NCBI RefSeq assembly: GCF_007097385.1
Contig: NZ_VJZS01000002.1
Span: forward strand, 221,164 to 285,163
DNA from: Flavobacterium sp. ZT3R18
GTDB lineage: Bacteria; Bacteroidota; Bacteroidia; Flavobacteriales; Flavobacteriaceae
Reading direction: 5' to 3'
DNA: 64,000 bases
The notes beneath the pieces are model-generated. The model searched no databases and was not told where the DNA came from. It was given only the letters and a program-made list of their open reading frames with translations. This document shows positions 17,300-25,671 of the stretch, piece after piece. A program made the translations under genes and the position numbers. Numbering within the stretch: the first letter of the stretch is position 1; each line of letters opens with the position of its first letter.

Positions 17300-17349
17300 T
17301 AGCAGTTTCAGAAATCTAAAATCTAAAATCTAAAATCTAAAATCTAAAA
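17300..17349. repeat. Tandem 8-bp repeat (AATCTAAA) immediately before recO
   Basis: About five head-to-tail copies of AATCTAAA run right up to the recO start codon, preceded by related degenerate copies from 17279. Similar sequence occurs at 13300-13328, 14906-14936 and 59240-59345, so this is a dispersed family. Confidence 0.8.
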
Positions 17350-18063
17350 TTGTTAGTCAAAACCAAAGCCATAGTAATTTCGTCTCTAAAATTCCAAGAG
17401 AAAAGCTTGATTGTAAAATGTTTTACTTTATCCAATGGATTGAAATCATACTTTGTTCGGGATGCTTTTTCGTCTCGAAAAGCGAGTCAAAAAATGGTAT
17501 ATTTTCAACCTTTGACGATTATCGAGATTGAAGCCGTTCATAAAAATAAAGGAACCTTAGAAAATTTCAAAGAAGTAAAGATATCGGCTCCTTTTCATTC
17601 GATACATTCTGATATTTTCAAAAGTACGATGGTACTATTTCTTTCCGAAATTTTGCACCATTCAATACATGAGGAAGAAAAAAACGAATCGTTGTTTACC
17701 TTTCTCGAAACCGCTTTGCATTGGTTAGATGAACATGATGAAATAAGTAATTTTCATTTGATTCTAATGTTGGAAACTACAAAATATTTAGGTTTTTATC
17801 CGGATACTTCCGACATGGACATGCCTTTTTTCGAAATGACAGAGGGCGTTTTCACCCCCTTTCATGCCATTAGTTCTCTCTCGGAACATGAAACGATGTT
17901 GTTTAAAAAGCTAATCCATTTGAAGTTCGATAACGATCAAAAAATATTTCATGTCATTGAAAGACAATTACTTTTGAAAGTTTTAATTGATTATTATAGT
18001 TTTCATTTGGACGGTTTCAAAAGACCTAAATCATTGGAGGTTTTGAAAGAAGTTTTCTCTTAG
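17350..18063 (+). CDS. recO: DNA repair protein RecO, TTG start
   Basis: This 237-residue RecO has the OB-fold N-terminus (LVKTKAIVISSLKFQEKSLI, KCFTLSNGLKSYFVRDAF) and the helical C-terminal domain. RecO acts with RecF and RecR to load RecA on gapped DNA. I chose the TTG at 17350 because the family starts exactly at this LVKTKAIV segment and no ATG lies nearby. The zinc-finger cysteines of some RecO proteins are absent, as in other short members. The start directly abuts a tandem AATCTAAA repeat, and no clear ribosome binding site is visible. Confidence 0.93.
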   Translation: MLVKTKAIVISSLKFQEKSLIVKCFTLSNGLKSYFVRDAFSSRKASQKMVYFQPLTIIEIEAVHKNKGTLENFKEVKISAPFHSIHSDIFKSTMVLFLSEILHHSIHEEEKNESLFTFLETALHWLDEHDEISNFHLILMLETTKYLGFYPDTSDMDMPFFEMTEGVFTPFHAISSLSEHETMLFKKLIHLKFDNDQKIFHVIERQLLLKVLIDYYSFHLDGFKRPKSLEVLKEVFS

Positions 18064-18301
18064 TAAAGGTTTTGAAATAAAGCGTCCAAAATTTGGCGAA
18101 GTTATTTTGGTCTTTTTCAAGGCGAAAAATCTTTAAATAGCTGGGCTATTGAAAGATTTTTTAACGAAGAAAAAGGACAAAAGAACGAGAAAAATTGGAT
18201 GATTTATTTTAAAACATTTACTTAATTCAGTAAATAATGATTTTAAATGCACTTCATATTTAAATTCATAAGCGATTAATGCTATTTTTTCAGTTCTTTT
18301 C

Positions 18302-18330
18302 TTTGTTTTATTCAAAATTCCTTACTTTCG
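18302..18330 (+). promoter_or_regulatory. Promoter of ileS (TTTG / TAnnTTTG type)
   Basis: TTTG at 18302-18305 is followed after 17 bases by TACTTTCG at 18323-18330, one base off the TAnnTTTG consensus. It lies 25 bp before the ileS start codon. Confidence 0.55.
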
Positions 18331-18354
18331 CACCTCGATTAAGAAAAGGATAAA

Positions 18355-21300
18355 ATGAGCACAAAATTTACTGAATACAAAGGACTTGACTTGCCTACAG
18401 TGGCGTCAGAAGTACTGGATTTTTGGAAGAAAGAAAACATCTTTGAGAAAAGTGTAACCACTCGCGAAGGAAACACTCCTTACGTATTTTTTGAAGGGCC
18501 GCCTTCTGCCAACGGATTACCTGGAATTCACCACGTAATGGCACGAGCTATTAAAGATATTTTTTGCAGATATAAAACTCAAAAAGGTTTCCAAGTAAAG
18601 CGTAAAGCTGGTTGGGATACGCACGGATTACCTGTAGAATTGGGTACAGAGAAAGAACTTGGAATTACCAAAGAAGATATTGGAAAAAAAATAACCGTAG
18701 AGGAGTATAACGAAGCGTGCAAGAAAACCGTAATGCGTTATACCGATGTATGGAATGACCTGACCGAAAAAATGGGATATTGGGTTGATATGGAGGATCC
18801 GTATGTGACTTATAAATCCAAATACATGGAATCGGTTTGGTGGTTGTTGAAACAAATCTACAACAAGGATTTGATGTACAAAGGGTATACCATTCAGCCG
18901 TATTCTCCAAAAGCGGGAACAGGTTTGAGTTCGCATGAGGTAAACCAACCAGGAAGTTACAGAGATGTAACCGATACAACAGTTGTAGCTCAATTTAAAG
19001 TAATGGAAGATCAAAAAGAATTGGTTTTCAATACTTTTTATGACTACATCAGTTCTAATAATTTAAAACATTATAAGTTCGAAAGATTAGATTTGGATGA
19101 AATTCATTTTCTAGCTTGGACGACTACACCTTGGACTTTACCAAGTAATACCGCTTTGACAGTTGGTCCTAGAATTGAATATGTATTAGTAAAAACATTC
19201 AATCAATATACTTTCCGTCCATCGAATGTGATTTTGGCCAAAAATCTAGTGGGGAAACAATTCGGAAAAGGATTTTTTGAAAGTACCGATCCAGCTGATT
19301 TTGAAAATTTCAAAGAGGGAGATAAAAAAATACCGTTTCACATCCTTGCCGAATGCAAAGGAGCTGATTTAGTTGGGATTCGTTACGAACAATTAATGCA
19401 GTTTGCATTACCATACCAAAATCCAGAAAATGCTTTTAGAGTAATTTCAGGAGATTTCGTAACAACCGAAGATGGAACCGGAATTGTACACACTGCCCCA
19501 ACTTTTGGAGCAGATGATGCCAAGGTTGCCAAAGAAGCTACACCCGAGGTACCACCAATGTTGGTTCTTGACGAAAATGAAAACCCAGTTCCATTAGTAG
19601 ATTTACAAGGAAAATTCACCTCGCACATGGGAGAATTTGCCGGTAAATATGTGAAAAACGAATATTATACTGAGGCAGATGCTCCAGAACGTTCTATAGA
19701 CGTAGAGATTGCCATTCGATTAAAAGAAGAAAATAAAGCGTTCAAAGTAGAGAAATACGTGCACAGTTATCCTCATTGTTGGAGAACCGATACACCTATA
19801 TTGTACTATCCTTTGGATTCATGGTTTATAAAAATCACTGAGGTTAGAGATCGTATGTTCGACCTTAACGAAACCATCAACTGGAAGCCAAAAGCAACTG
19901 GAGAAGGACGTTTTGGAAATTGGTTGAAAAATGCTAACGATTGGAATTTATCGCGCTCTCGTTTTTGGGGAATTCCATTGCCAATTTGGAGAACCGAAGA
20001 TGGAACCGAAGAAGTGCTGATAGGATCTGTTGAAGAATTATACAACGAAATTGAAAAAGCAGTTCAGGCTGGTGTTCAATCTGAGAATCCTTTCAAGGAA
20101 TTTCAAGTAGGAAACATGTCTGAAGCCAATTATGATTTAATTGATTTGCATAAAAATGTAGTTGACCAAATTACGTTAGTTTCAGCTTCTGGAAAAGCCA
20201 TGAAGCGTGAAGCCGATTTGATAGATGTTTGGTTTGACTCAGGAGCAATGCCGTATGCACAATGGCATTATCCTTTTGAAAACAAAGAAAAAATAGACGA
20301 TAACAAAGATTATCCAGCCGATTTTATTGCCGAAGGAGTCGATCAAACCAGAGGTTGGTTTTATACTTTGCACGCTATCGGAACTTTGGTTTTTGATAAA
20401 GTGGCTTACAAAAATGTAGTGTCAAACGGATTAGTTTTAGATAAAAACGGACAAAAAATGTCTAAACGTTTGGGTAACGCTGCCGATCCTTTTGAAACTT
20501 TAAAAGAATACGGTCCAGATGCCACACGTTGGTACATGATATCGAATGCCAATCCTTGGGATAATTTAAAATTCGATTTAGAAGGAATTGCGGAGGTGCG
20601 TCGTAAGTTCTTTGGGACTTTGTACAACACCTATTCGTTCTTTAGTTTGTATGCCAATATAGACGGATTCAAATACACAGAAGCCGAAATTCCGGTAAAC
20701 GAAAGACCTGAAATTGACCAATGGATTATTTCTGAGTTGAATACCTTAATTGCAGATGTGGATGGTTTTTATGCCGATTACGAGCCTACAAAAGCCGCTC
20801 GTGCCATCTCTGAGTTTGTTCAAGAAAACCTAAGTAACTGGTATGTTCGTTTGTGTCGCCGTCGTTTCTGGAAAGGCGAATATGCACAAGATAAAGTAGC
20901 GGCTTACCAAACACTTTATACCTGTTTGTTAACCATAAGTAAACTGGGTGCGCCTATTGCTCCTTTCTTTATGGACGGACTTTACAGAGACTTAACAAGG
21001 GCTACACAATCAGAAAATTTTGAGTCAGTACATTTGGCTCAGTTTCCAGTTTCGGTTGAAAAGTATGTTAATAAAATGTTAGAGAGTAAAATGCAGAAAG
21101 CACAGACTATCTCATCGCTTGTTTTATCGCTTAGAAAAAAGGAGATGATTAAAGTGCGTCAGCCCTTGCAAAAGGTAATGATTCCGGTGCTTGACGAGAG
21201 TCAAAGACTAGAGATTGAAGCTGTTTCTGATTTAATAAAAGCAGAAGTAAACGTAAAAGAAATCGTTCTTTTGGATGATGCTTCAGGTATTTTGATCAAA

Positions 21301-21816
21301 CAAATAAAGCCAAATTTTAAAGCATTAGGTCCAAGATTTGGAAAAGACATGGGATTGATTTCCAAAGAGATACAAAATCTGTCTACAGAACAAATCTCAC
21401 AATTTGATAAAGAGGGTAGTTTAAGCATTATTATTGCAGGAAATAGTGTAACTTTATCCTTAGAAGATGTGGAAATATCGTCACAGGATATAGAAGGATG
21501 GTTGGTTGCCAATTCAAACGGAATAACAGTTGCGTTGGATATTACAATTTCTCCAGAACTGAAAGAAGAAGGGATTGCGAGAGAATTAGTAAACAGAATC
21601 CAAAATATACGTAAAGATACTGGGTTTGAGGTAACCGATAAAATTAAAGTACATTTGCAAAAAAATGACACTTTGGAAACAGCAGTAAAAGCCAATGAGG
21701 ACTATATTAAATCAGAAACATTAACAGAAGTACTTGTTTTTGAAGAGATTATAGTAGACGGCACGGAAATTGATTTTGACGGAATAACAACAAAAATAAC
21801 AATCACTAAAAATTAG
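18355..21816 (+). CDS. ileS: Isoleucyl-tRNA synthetase
   Basis: The 1153-residue class Ia synthetase charges tRNA(Ile). The HIGH-type motif is in SANGLPGIHHVMARAIKDI (about residues 55-70). The KMSKS-type loop is KMSKRLGNAADPFETLKEYG, near residue 700. An editing domain lies between them (HFLAWTTTPWTLPSNTALTV, GTGIVHTAPTFGADD). The long C-terminus and total length fit the larger eukaryote-like IleS type common in Bacteroidota. A promoter of the expected type lies just upstream and the dksA-like gene starts 4 bp after its stop, so the two are cotranscribed. Confidence 0.98.
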   Translation: MSTKFTEYKGLDLPTVASEVLDFWKKENIFEKSVTTREGNTPYVFFEGPPSANGLPGIHHVMARAIKDIFCRYKTQKGFQVKRKAGWDTHGLPVELGTEKELGITKEDIGKKITVEEYNEACKKTVMRYTDVWNDLTEKMGYWVDMEDPYVTYKSKYMESVWWLLKQIYNKDLMYKGYTIQPYSPKAGTGLSSHEVNQPGSYRDVTDTTVVAQFKVMEDQKELVFNTFYDYISSNNLKHYKFERLDLDEIHFLAWTTTPWTLPSNTALTVGPRIEYVLVKTFNQYTFRPSNVILAKNLVGKQFGKGFFESTDPADFENFKEGDKKIPFHILAECKGADLVGIRYEQLMQFALPYQNPENAFRVISGDFVTTEDGTGIVHTAPTFGADDAKVAKEATPEVPPMLVLDENENPVPLVDLQGKFTSHMGEFAGKYVKNEYYTEADAPERSIDVEIAIRLKEENKAFKVEKYVHSYPHCWRTDTPILYYPLDSWFIKITEVRDRMFDLNETINWKPKATGEGRFGNWLKNANDWNLSRSRFWGIPLPIWRTEDGTEEVLIGSVEELYNEIEKAVQAGVQSENPFKEFQVGNMSEANYDLIDLHKNVVDQITLVSASGKAMKREADLIDVWFDSGAMPYAQWHYPFENKEKIDDNKDYPADFIAEGVDQTRGWFYTLHAIGTLVFDKVAYKNVVSNGLVLDKNGQKMSKRLGNAADPFETLKEYGPDATRWYMISNANPWDNLKFDLEGIAEVRRKFFGTLYNTYSFFSLYANIDGFKYTEAEIPVNERPEIDQWIISELNTLIADVDGFYADYEPTKAARAISEFVQENLSNWYVRLCRRRFWKGEYAQDKVAAYQTLYTCLLTISKLGAPIAPFFMDGLYRDLTRATQSENFESVHLAQFPVSVEKYVNKMLESKMQKAQTISSLVLSLRKKEMIKVRQPLQKVMIPVLDESQRLEIEAVSDLIKAEVNVKEIVLLDDASGILIKQIKPNFKALGPRFGKDMGLISKEIQNLSTEQISQFDKEGSLSIIIAGNSVTLSLEDVEISSQDIEGWLVANSNGITVALDITISPELKEEGIARELVNRIQNIRKDTGFEVTDKIKVHLQKNDTLETAVKANEDYIKSETLTEVLVFEEIIVDGTEIDFDGITTKITITKN

Positions 21817-21820
21817 TATT

Positions 21821-22201
21821 ATGGTAGATGAAAGTGTAAGATACTCTGACGCTGATTTAGCAGAGTTCAAGGAAATTATTCAAAAGAAAATCACTAAAGC
21901 TCAAGAAGATTTAGATTTGATAAAAAGCGCTTACATGAATGACCTTAATAATGGGACGGATGATACATCACCAACATTTAAAGCATTTGAAGAAGGAAGT
22001 GAAATCATGTCTAAAGAAGCCAACTCACAACTTGCGATTCGACAAGAAAAGTTTATTCGTGATCTAAAGAATGCACTTTTCCGTGTTGAGAATAAAACAT
22101 ACGGAGTTTGTAGAGTTACGGGACAATTAATTGGAAAAGAAAGATTAAAAATTGTTCCTCACGCTACAATGAGCATTGAGGCCAAAAATTTGCAAAAATA
22201 A
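21821..22201 (+). CDS. TraR/DksA-family protein lacking the zinc finger cysteines
   Basis: The 126-residue DksA-like protein has a coiled-coil N-terminus (ADLAEFKEIIQKKITKAQED). The C-terminal end, YGVCRVTGQLIGKERLKIVP then HATMSIEAK, corresponds to the DksA zinc region. Only one of the four metal-binding cysteines is left (VCRVTG); the fold is kept with other residues, a pattern I have seen in relatives of this phylum. DksA proteins bind RNA polymerase through the secondary channel and alter transcription with ppGpp. The gene is cotranscribed with ileS and followed by a terminator before lspA. Confidence 0.88.
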   Translation: MVDESVRYSDADLAEFKEIIQKKITKAQEDLDLIKSAYMNDLNNGTDDTSPTFKAFEEGSEIMSKEANSQLAIRQEKFIRDLKNALFRVENKTYGVCRVTGQLIGKERLKIVPHATMSIEAKNLQK

Positions 22202-22222
22202 TTTTGCTGCAATAAAATAATT

Positions 22223-22248
22223 AACGCTCCTTTTGGAGCGTTTTTTTT
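22223..22248 (+). terminator. Intrinsic terminator after the DksA-like gene
   Basis: AACGCTCC (22223-22230) pairs with GGAGCGTT (22235-22242) across a TTTT loop, followed by a T-run. Confidence 0.88.
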
Positions 22249-22287
22249 GATTAAATTGTTACTTTTACGCCATTAAATTATCAAAAA

Positions 22288-22890
22288 ATGTCATTATTTA
22301 AAGCATACTTCCTGGTTATTCTTATACTACTAGTCGACCAATTCTCTAAAATATATGTAAAAACCAATTTTATTTTAGGCGAAGAAGTTCACGTTTTCAA
22401 TTGGTTTCAAATTCATTTTATTGAAAATGAAGGAATGGCTTGGGGTACCAAAATTCCCGGTGAGTACGGAAAATTAATCTTAACAGTTTTTAGACTCTTC
22501 GCCGTAACGGGAATTGGCTACTGGTTGTGGGATGCTGTAGAAAGAAAAAAGAGCTCCAATTATCTTGTTGTGGCCATTGCTTTGATATTGGCTGGTGCAT
22601 TTGGAAACATTATCGATTCTGTTTTTTACGGAGTGATTTTTGATGATAGCCACCAACAAGTGGCTACTTTATTTGCAGACAAACCGTATGGAACTTGGTT
22701 AAACGGACAAGTTGTCGATATGTTTTATTTCCCTTTTTGGCATGGAGTTCTACCGAGTTGGATGCCAATTTGGGGCGGAAAAGAATTTACCTTCTTCAAC
22801 GCTATTTTCAATATTGCCGATATGGCCATCTCAACAGGCGTTGGAATTTTAATTGTTTTCAATAAAAAAGCATTTCATAAAAATAATTAA
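22288..22890 (+). CDS. lspA: Lipoprotein signal peptidase
   Basis: LspA is an inner-membrane aspartyl protease that removes signal peptides from prolipoproteins, which fits the many lipoproteins in this window. The 200-residue protein has four hydrophobic segments. The conserved DQFSKIYVK and NEGMAWG motifs and the two catalytic aspartates, D110 in GNIIDS and D178 in FNIADM, are present. A longer periplasmic insertion (residues 117-165) between the two Asp residues is expected for this phylum. It is separated from the dksA-like gene by a terminator. Confidence 0.96.
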   Translation: MSLFKAYFLVILILLVDQFSKIYVKTNFILGEEVHVFNWFQIHFIENEGMAWGTKIPGEYGKLILTVFRLFAVTGIGYWLWDAVERKKSSNYLVVAIALILAGAFGNIIDSVFYGVIFDDSHQQVATLFADKPYGTWLNGQVVDMFYFPFWHGVLPSWMPIWGGKEFTFFNAIFNIADMAISTGVGILIVFNKKAFHKNN

Positions 22891-22933
22891 GGTTTTCAAT
22901 CCAATCCTTTTTAAAAATATTAGGGCAAGACCA

Positions 22934-23030
22934 CAATAGAAAAAGGGGCTACTTAGCATATCGCTTGGTCGCCCCTTTTTCTATTGCGGTCGGGCTATAC
23001 GCGCTACTTCGGTAGCTAGCTCCTATCCCT
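22934..23030 (+). ncRNA. Structured intergenic element with UUCG tetraloop, copy 2
   Basis: The stem is a perfect 16-bp inverted repeat (CAATAGAAAAAGGGGC, 22934-22949; GCCCCTTTTTCTATTG, 22971-22986). The following tail differs from copy 1 by a single base over about 46 bases and contains the same GCTACTTCGGTAGC hairpin. The stem sequence differs from copy 1 while pairing is kept, so the structure itself seems to be maintained. Confidence 0.65.
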
Positions 23031-23325
23031 CTTGCGCTCGTATATCGAGATGTTTATTGGTATATGGGACAATTTTGCTTTTGATTTTAAACTAATAAAG
23101 AATTAAAATTTGTCACAGTTTAGTATTCACGAAGCTTTCTAAATCCTATTTTTATTTCCCACCTTAGAATAATAGTATTAATTGCATTTTCTACTCATTT
23201 TGTAATAGAGTTTTATTTTGAATTTAAGTAATTATTAATTTACAATTTAGTTTTTAATTTTCAGTATAGGCGCATTAATTCTGTTTTATTTTAAAATATT
23301 ATAGGAAAATATTTAAATAATCGCT

Positions 23326-23333
23326 TATATTTG
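23326..23333 (+). promoter_or_regulatory. TAnnTTTG promoter box for the Ynb-like lipid operon
   Basis: TATATTTG matches the -7 consensus and lies 115 bp before the start of the CdsA-like gene. The -33 element is not obvious. Confidence 0.45.
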
Positions 23334-23448
23334 AACAAAATAATTTAAGCTAAAATTACAGTATCATTCGTTAAAACGCACAATGTTAATAATGAGTGGG
23401 AAGGGAAGTATAGAAGCTTTAATTTTTATTAAAAATAGTATTTAGAAT

Positions 23449-24420
23449 ATGAAAGAAAGAATTTTAGAGTTTGTTTTAGAATTGGATTTATTTACGAAAC
23501 CTGATATTTTGCGGGTTGTAGCGATTATATTTTTACTCCTGATTACGGCATCTTCCCTCTTTTTTGTTTGGGGAAAATTAAAACCAAAAGCCAATTTAAG
23601 TGAATTAAAATCAAGAACCAAATCTTGGTGGGTAATGGTTGTTTTTTTTGTTTTTTCGGCTCTTTTAGACAGAGAAATTACTTTTCCAGCTATAGGGCTT
23701 TTATCTTTTATCGCGTTTCGAGAATTATATTCTATACTTGATTTTAGGGATGCAGATAGAAGAGCAATATTCTGTGCCTTTCTGGCTATCCCTATTCAAT
23801 ATTATCTAGCATATATTGGTTGGTATATGTTGTTTATTATTTTTATTCCAGTGTATATGTTTTTATTTATTCCTGTACGATTAGTCATTATAGGAGAAAC
23901 AAAAGGAATCATTAAATCAATGGCCTCGATGCAGTGGGCTCTGATGCTTACCGTATTTGGAATAAGTCATTTAGCTTATTTTCTATCATTGCCTGTAAAT
24001 GTTCCGAATTTTAAAAATGGAGGACAAGGACTTTTGCTTTTTCTAGTTTTTGTCACAGAAATCAATGATGTTTTGCAATTTGTTTGGGGGAAATTGCTGG
24101 GTAAGCATAAAATTACCCCAAGCGTAAGCCCCAATAAAACGTGGGAAGGATTTGTAGGAGGTGTCATTAGTACTACAATTGTAGGTTATTCTATTGGTTT
24201 TTTAACACCACTATTGGGCTGGCAAGTTGCATTGGCGAGTTTCATAATTGCATGTACAGGTTTTTTTGGAGATATTGTAATGTCGGCTATTAAAAGAGAT
24301 TTGGGAGTAAAAGATACGGGGAATAGTATTCCGGGTCATGGAGGTATTCTGGATAGATTAGATTCTTTGACGTATACCGCACCTATTTTCTTTCACTTGG
24401 TTTATTATTGGATATTTTAA
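23449..24420 (+). CDS. ynbB: YnbB-like CDP-diglyceride synthase
   Basis: The 323-residue membrane protein belongs to the CdsA family, which makes CDP-diacylglycerol from phosphatidate and CTP. The family signature is complete: SVSPNKTWEGFVGGV, then GFFGDIVMSAIKRDLGVKDT and IPGHGGILDRLDSL. From memory, E. coli YnbB shares further features, including the RTKSWW-like segment after the first helix and the TAPIFFH ending, so this looks like a YnbB orthologue rather than housekeeping CdsA. It opens a tight operon with an acyltransferase, a CDP-alcohol phosphotransferase and a hydrolase-methyltransferase. The stop codon overlaps the next start. Confidence 0.88.
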   Translation: MKERILEFVLELDLFTKPDILRVVAIIFLLLITASSLFFVWGKLKPKANLSELKSRTKSWWVMVVFFVFSALLDREITFPAIGLLSFIAFRELYSILDFRDADRRAIFCAFLAIPIQYYLAYIGWYMLFIIFIPVYMFLFIPVRLVIIGETKGIIKSMASMQWALMLTVFGISHLAYFLSLPVNVPNFKNGGQGLLLFLVFVTEINDVLQFVWGKLLGKHKITPSVSPNKTWEGFVGGVISTTIVGYSIGFLTPLLGWQVALASFIIACTGFFGDIVMSAIKRDLGVKDTGNSIPGHGGILDRLDSLTYTAPIFFHLVYYWIF

Positions 24421-25055
24421 TGAAAAAGATAGTACTCATTCTGTGTTATTCCGTAGTTGTTCGGAATTTTTTAAACATTATTGTTGGTGTAAAATTCTCG
24501 AAGTCTAGTTTTCTAAAAGAAGAAAAGCAATTTATACTTATTGCAAACCACAATAGCCATCTCGACGCAATGTCTATCATGGCTTCGTTGCCAAAATCTA
24601 TGCTCCATAAAGTAAAACCAGTAGCGGCACAAGATCATTTTGGTAAAACTAAATGGCAGGCATGGCTTAGTAATTATTTTATAAATACGTTGTTGATTCA
24701 GCGTAAATCGGACAAAGAGAATCCGGAGAATGATCCCATTTTCAAAATGAATAAAGCACTAAAAGAAGGACATTCGTTAATTATTTTTCCAGAAGGGACC
24801 CGAGGTGCTCCCAATTTAGCCAAAGAATTTAAAGCAGGTGTGGCCTTGGTATTAATAGAAAATCCACATATACCTTATGTTCCTATTTATTTAAAATCGA
24901 TGGGGAAAGCAATGCCAAAAGGGGATAATCTTATTGTTCCTCACGAAAGCGCTATTGTATATGGAACTCCCGTAAAAATTTCAAGTGATAATGTAACCGA
25001 GATATTAGAACAGATGAAAAGAGAAATTGAGAATCTAAATAAAATTAATCTATAA
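24420..25055 (+). CDS. PlsC-like 1-acyl-glycerol-3-phosphate acyltransferase
   Basis: The 211-residue acyltransferase has the catalytic H-x4-D motif in ANHNSHLDAMS, the FPEGTRG motif, and a C-terminal block LIENPHIPYVPIYLKSMGKA. Family members add an acyl chain to lysophosphatidate or related lipids. The frame reaches back to an ATG at 24408, but I chose 24420 because it overlaps the upstream stop as TAATG. It is followed after 6 bp by the YnbA-like gene. An N-terminal hydrophobic stretch anchors it to the inner membrane. The E. coli ynb cluster, as I recall it, has no such gene, so this may be a local addition. Confidence 0.9.
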   Translation: MKKIVLILCYSVVVRNFLNIIVGVKFSKSSFLKEEKQFILIANHNSHLDAMSIMASLPKSMLHKVKPVAAQDHFGKTKWQAWLSNYFINTLLIQRKSDKENPENDPIFKMNKALKEGHSLIIFPEGTRGAPNLAKEFKAGVALVLIENPHIPYVPIYLKSMGKAMPKGDNLIVPHESAIVYGTPVKISSDNVTEILEQMKREIENLNKINL

Positions 25056-25061
25056 ATATAA

Positions 25062-25658
25062 ATGATATCAATCTATAATTTGAAACCTAAGTTTCAATCA
25101 CTCTTAAGGCCTGTTTTAGAATTTTTACATTCAAAAGGCGTTACGGCAAATCAAATAACCTTGGCTTCTGTTTTTTGGTCTTTTCTAGTGGCAACTTTGT
25201 TTTGGTTCGCAGATTCCAATTCTTATTTTTTTCTGGCACTTCCCATAGGCTTATTTGTTCGTATGGCATTGAATGCGCTTGACGGAATGATGGCAAGAAT
25301 TTACAAACAACAATCTAAACTTGGAGAAGTTTTGAATGAATTGGGTGATGTGATTTCGGATGTGGTTTTGTTTTTGCCTCTACTAAAATACGAGCCAAAT
25401 GCCTTATACTTTATCTTGATTTTTATTTGCCTAAGCATCATCAATGAATTTGCGGGTATTCTGGCCAAAGTAGTTTCTGGAGAGCGCCGTTATGATGGAC
25501 CAATGGGCAAAAGTGATCGTGCTTTTATGATTGGCTTCTATGGATTACTATGCTTCTTTGGGCACTATCATTTTGAGTTTTCATCCTATATTTTCATTTT
25601 CTTAATAGCATTGGTAGGCCTAAGTACATTTACAAGATTAAAAAAAGCATTAATATAA
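25062..25658 (+). CDS. ynbA: YnbA-like CDP-alcohol phosphatidyltransferase
   Basis: This 198-residue, multi-pass membrane protein is of the CDP-alcohol phosphotransferase family, which joins an alcohol to CDP-diacylglycerol. The active-site motif reads NALDGMMARIYKQQSKLG followed by EVLNELGDVISD. Compared with the standard D-x2-DG-x2-AR-x8-9-G-x3-D-x3-D, the first and third Asp are Asn. From memory, E. coli YnbA shows the same pattern and shares the LKP.FQSLLRP start and the GKSDRA segment, so this is a feature of the YnbA subfamily. The acceptor alcohol is unknown. It is in an operon with the YnbB- and YnbC-like genes. Confidence 0.88.
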   Translation: MISIYNLKPKFQSLLRPVLEFLHSKGVTANQITLASVFWSFLVATLFWFADSNSYFFLALPIGLFVRMALNALDGMMARIYKQQSKLGEVLNELGDVISDVVLFLPLLKYEPNALYFILIFICLSIINEFAGILAKVVSGERRYDGPMGKSDRAFMIGFYGLLCFFGHYHFEFSSYIFIFLIALVGLSTFTRLKKALI

Positions 25659-25671
25659 AATCATTAACACT

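Larger units (their letters stand above)
22891..23448. other. Intergenic region with an RNA-like element and promoter
   Basis: About 560 bp without a protein gene. It contains the second copy of the UUCG-tetraloop element (22934-23030) and, near the end, a TATATTTG box (23326-23333) that is the likely promoter of the lipid gene cluster. Confidence 0.6.

Noticed and set aside
17300..17349. CRISPR or satellite array before recO
   Set aside because: The unit is only 8 bp with no spacers, a simple tandem repeat.
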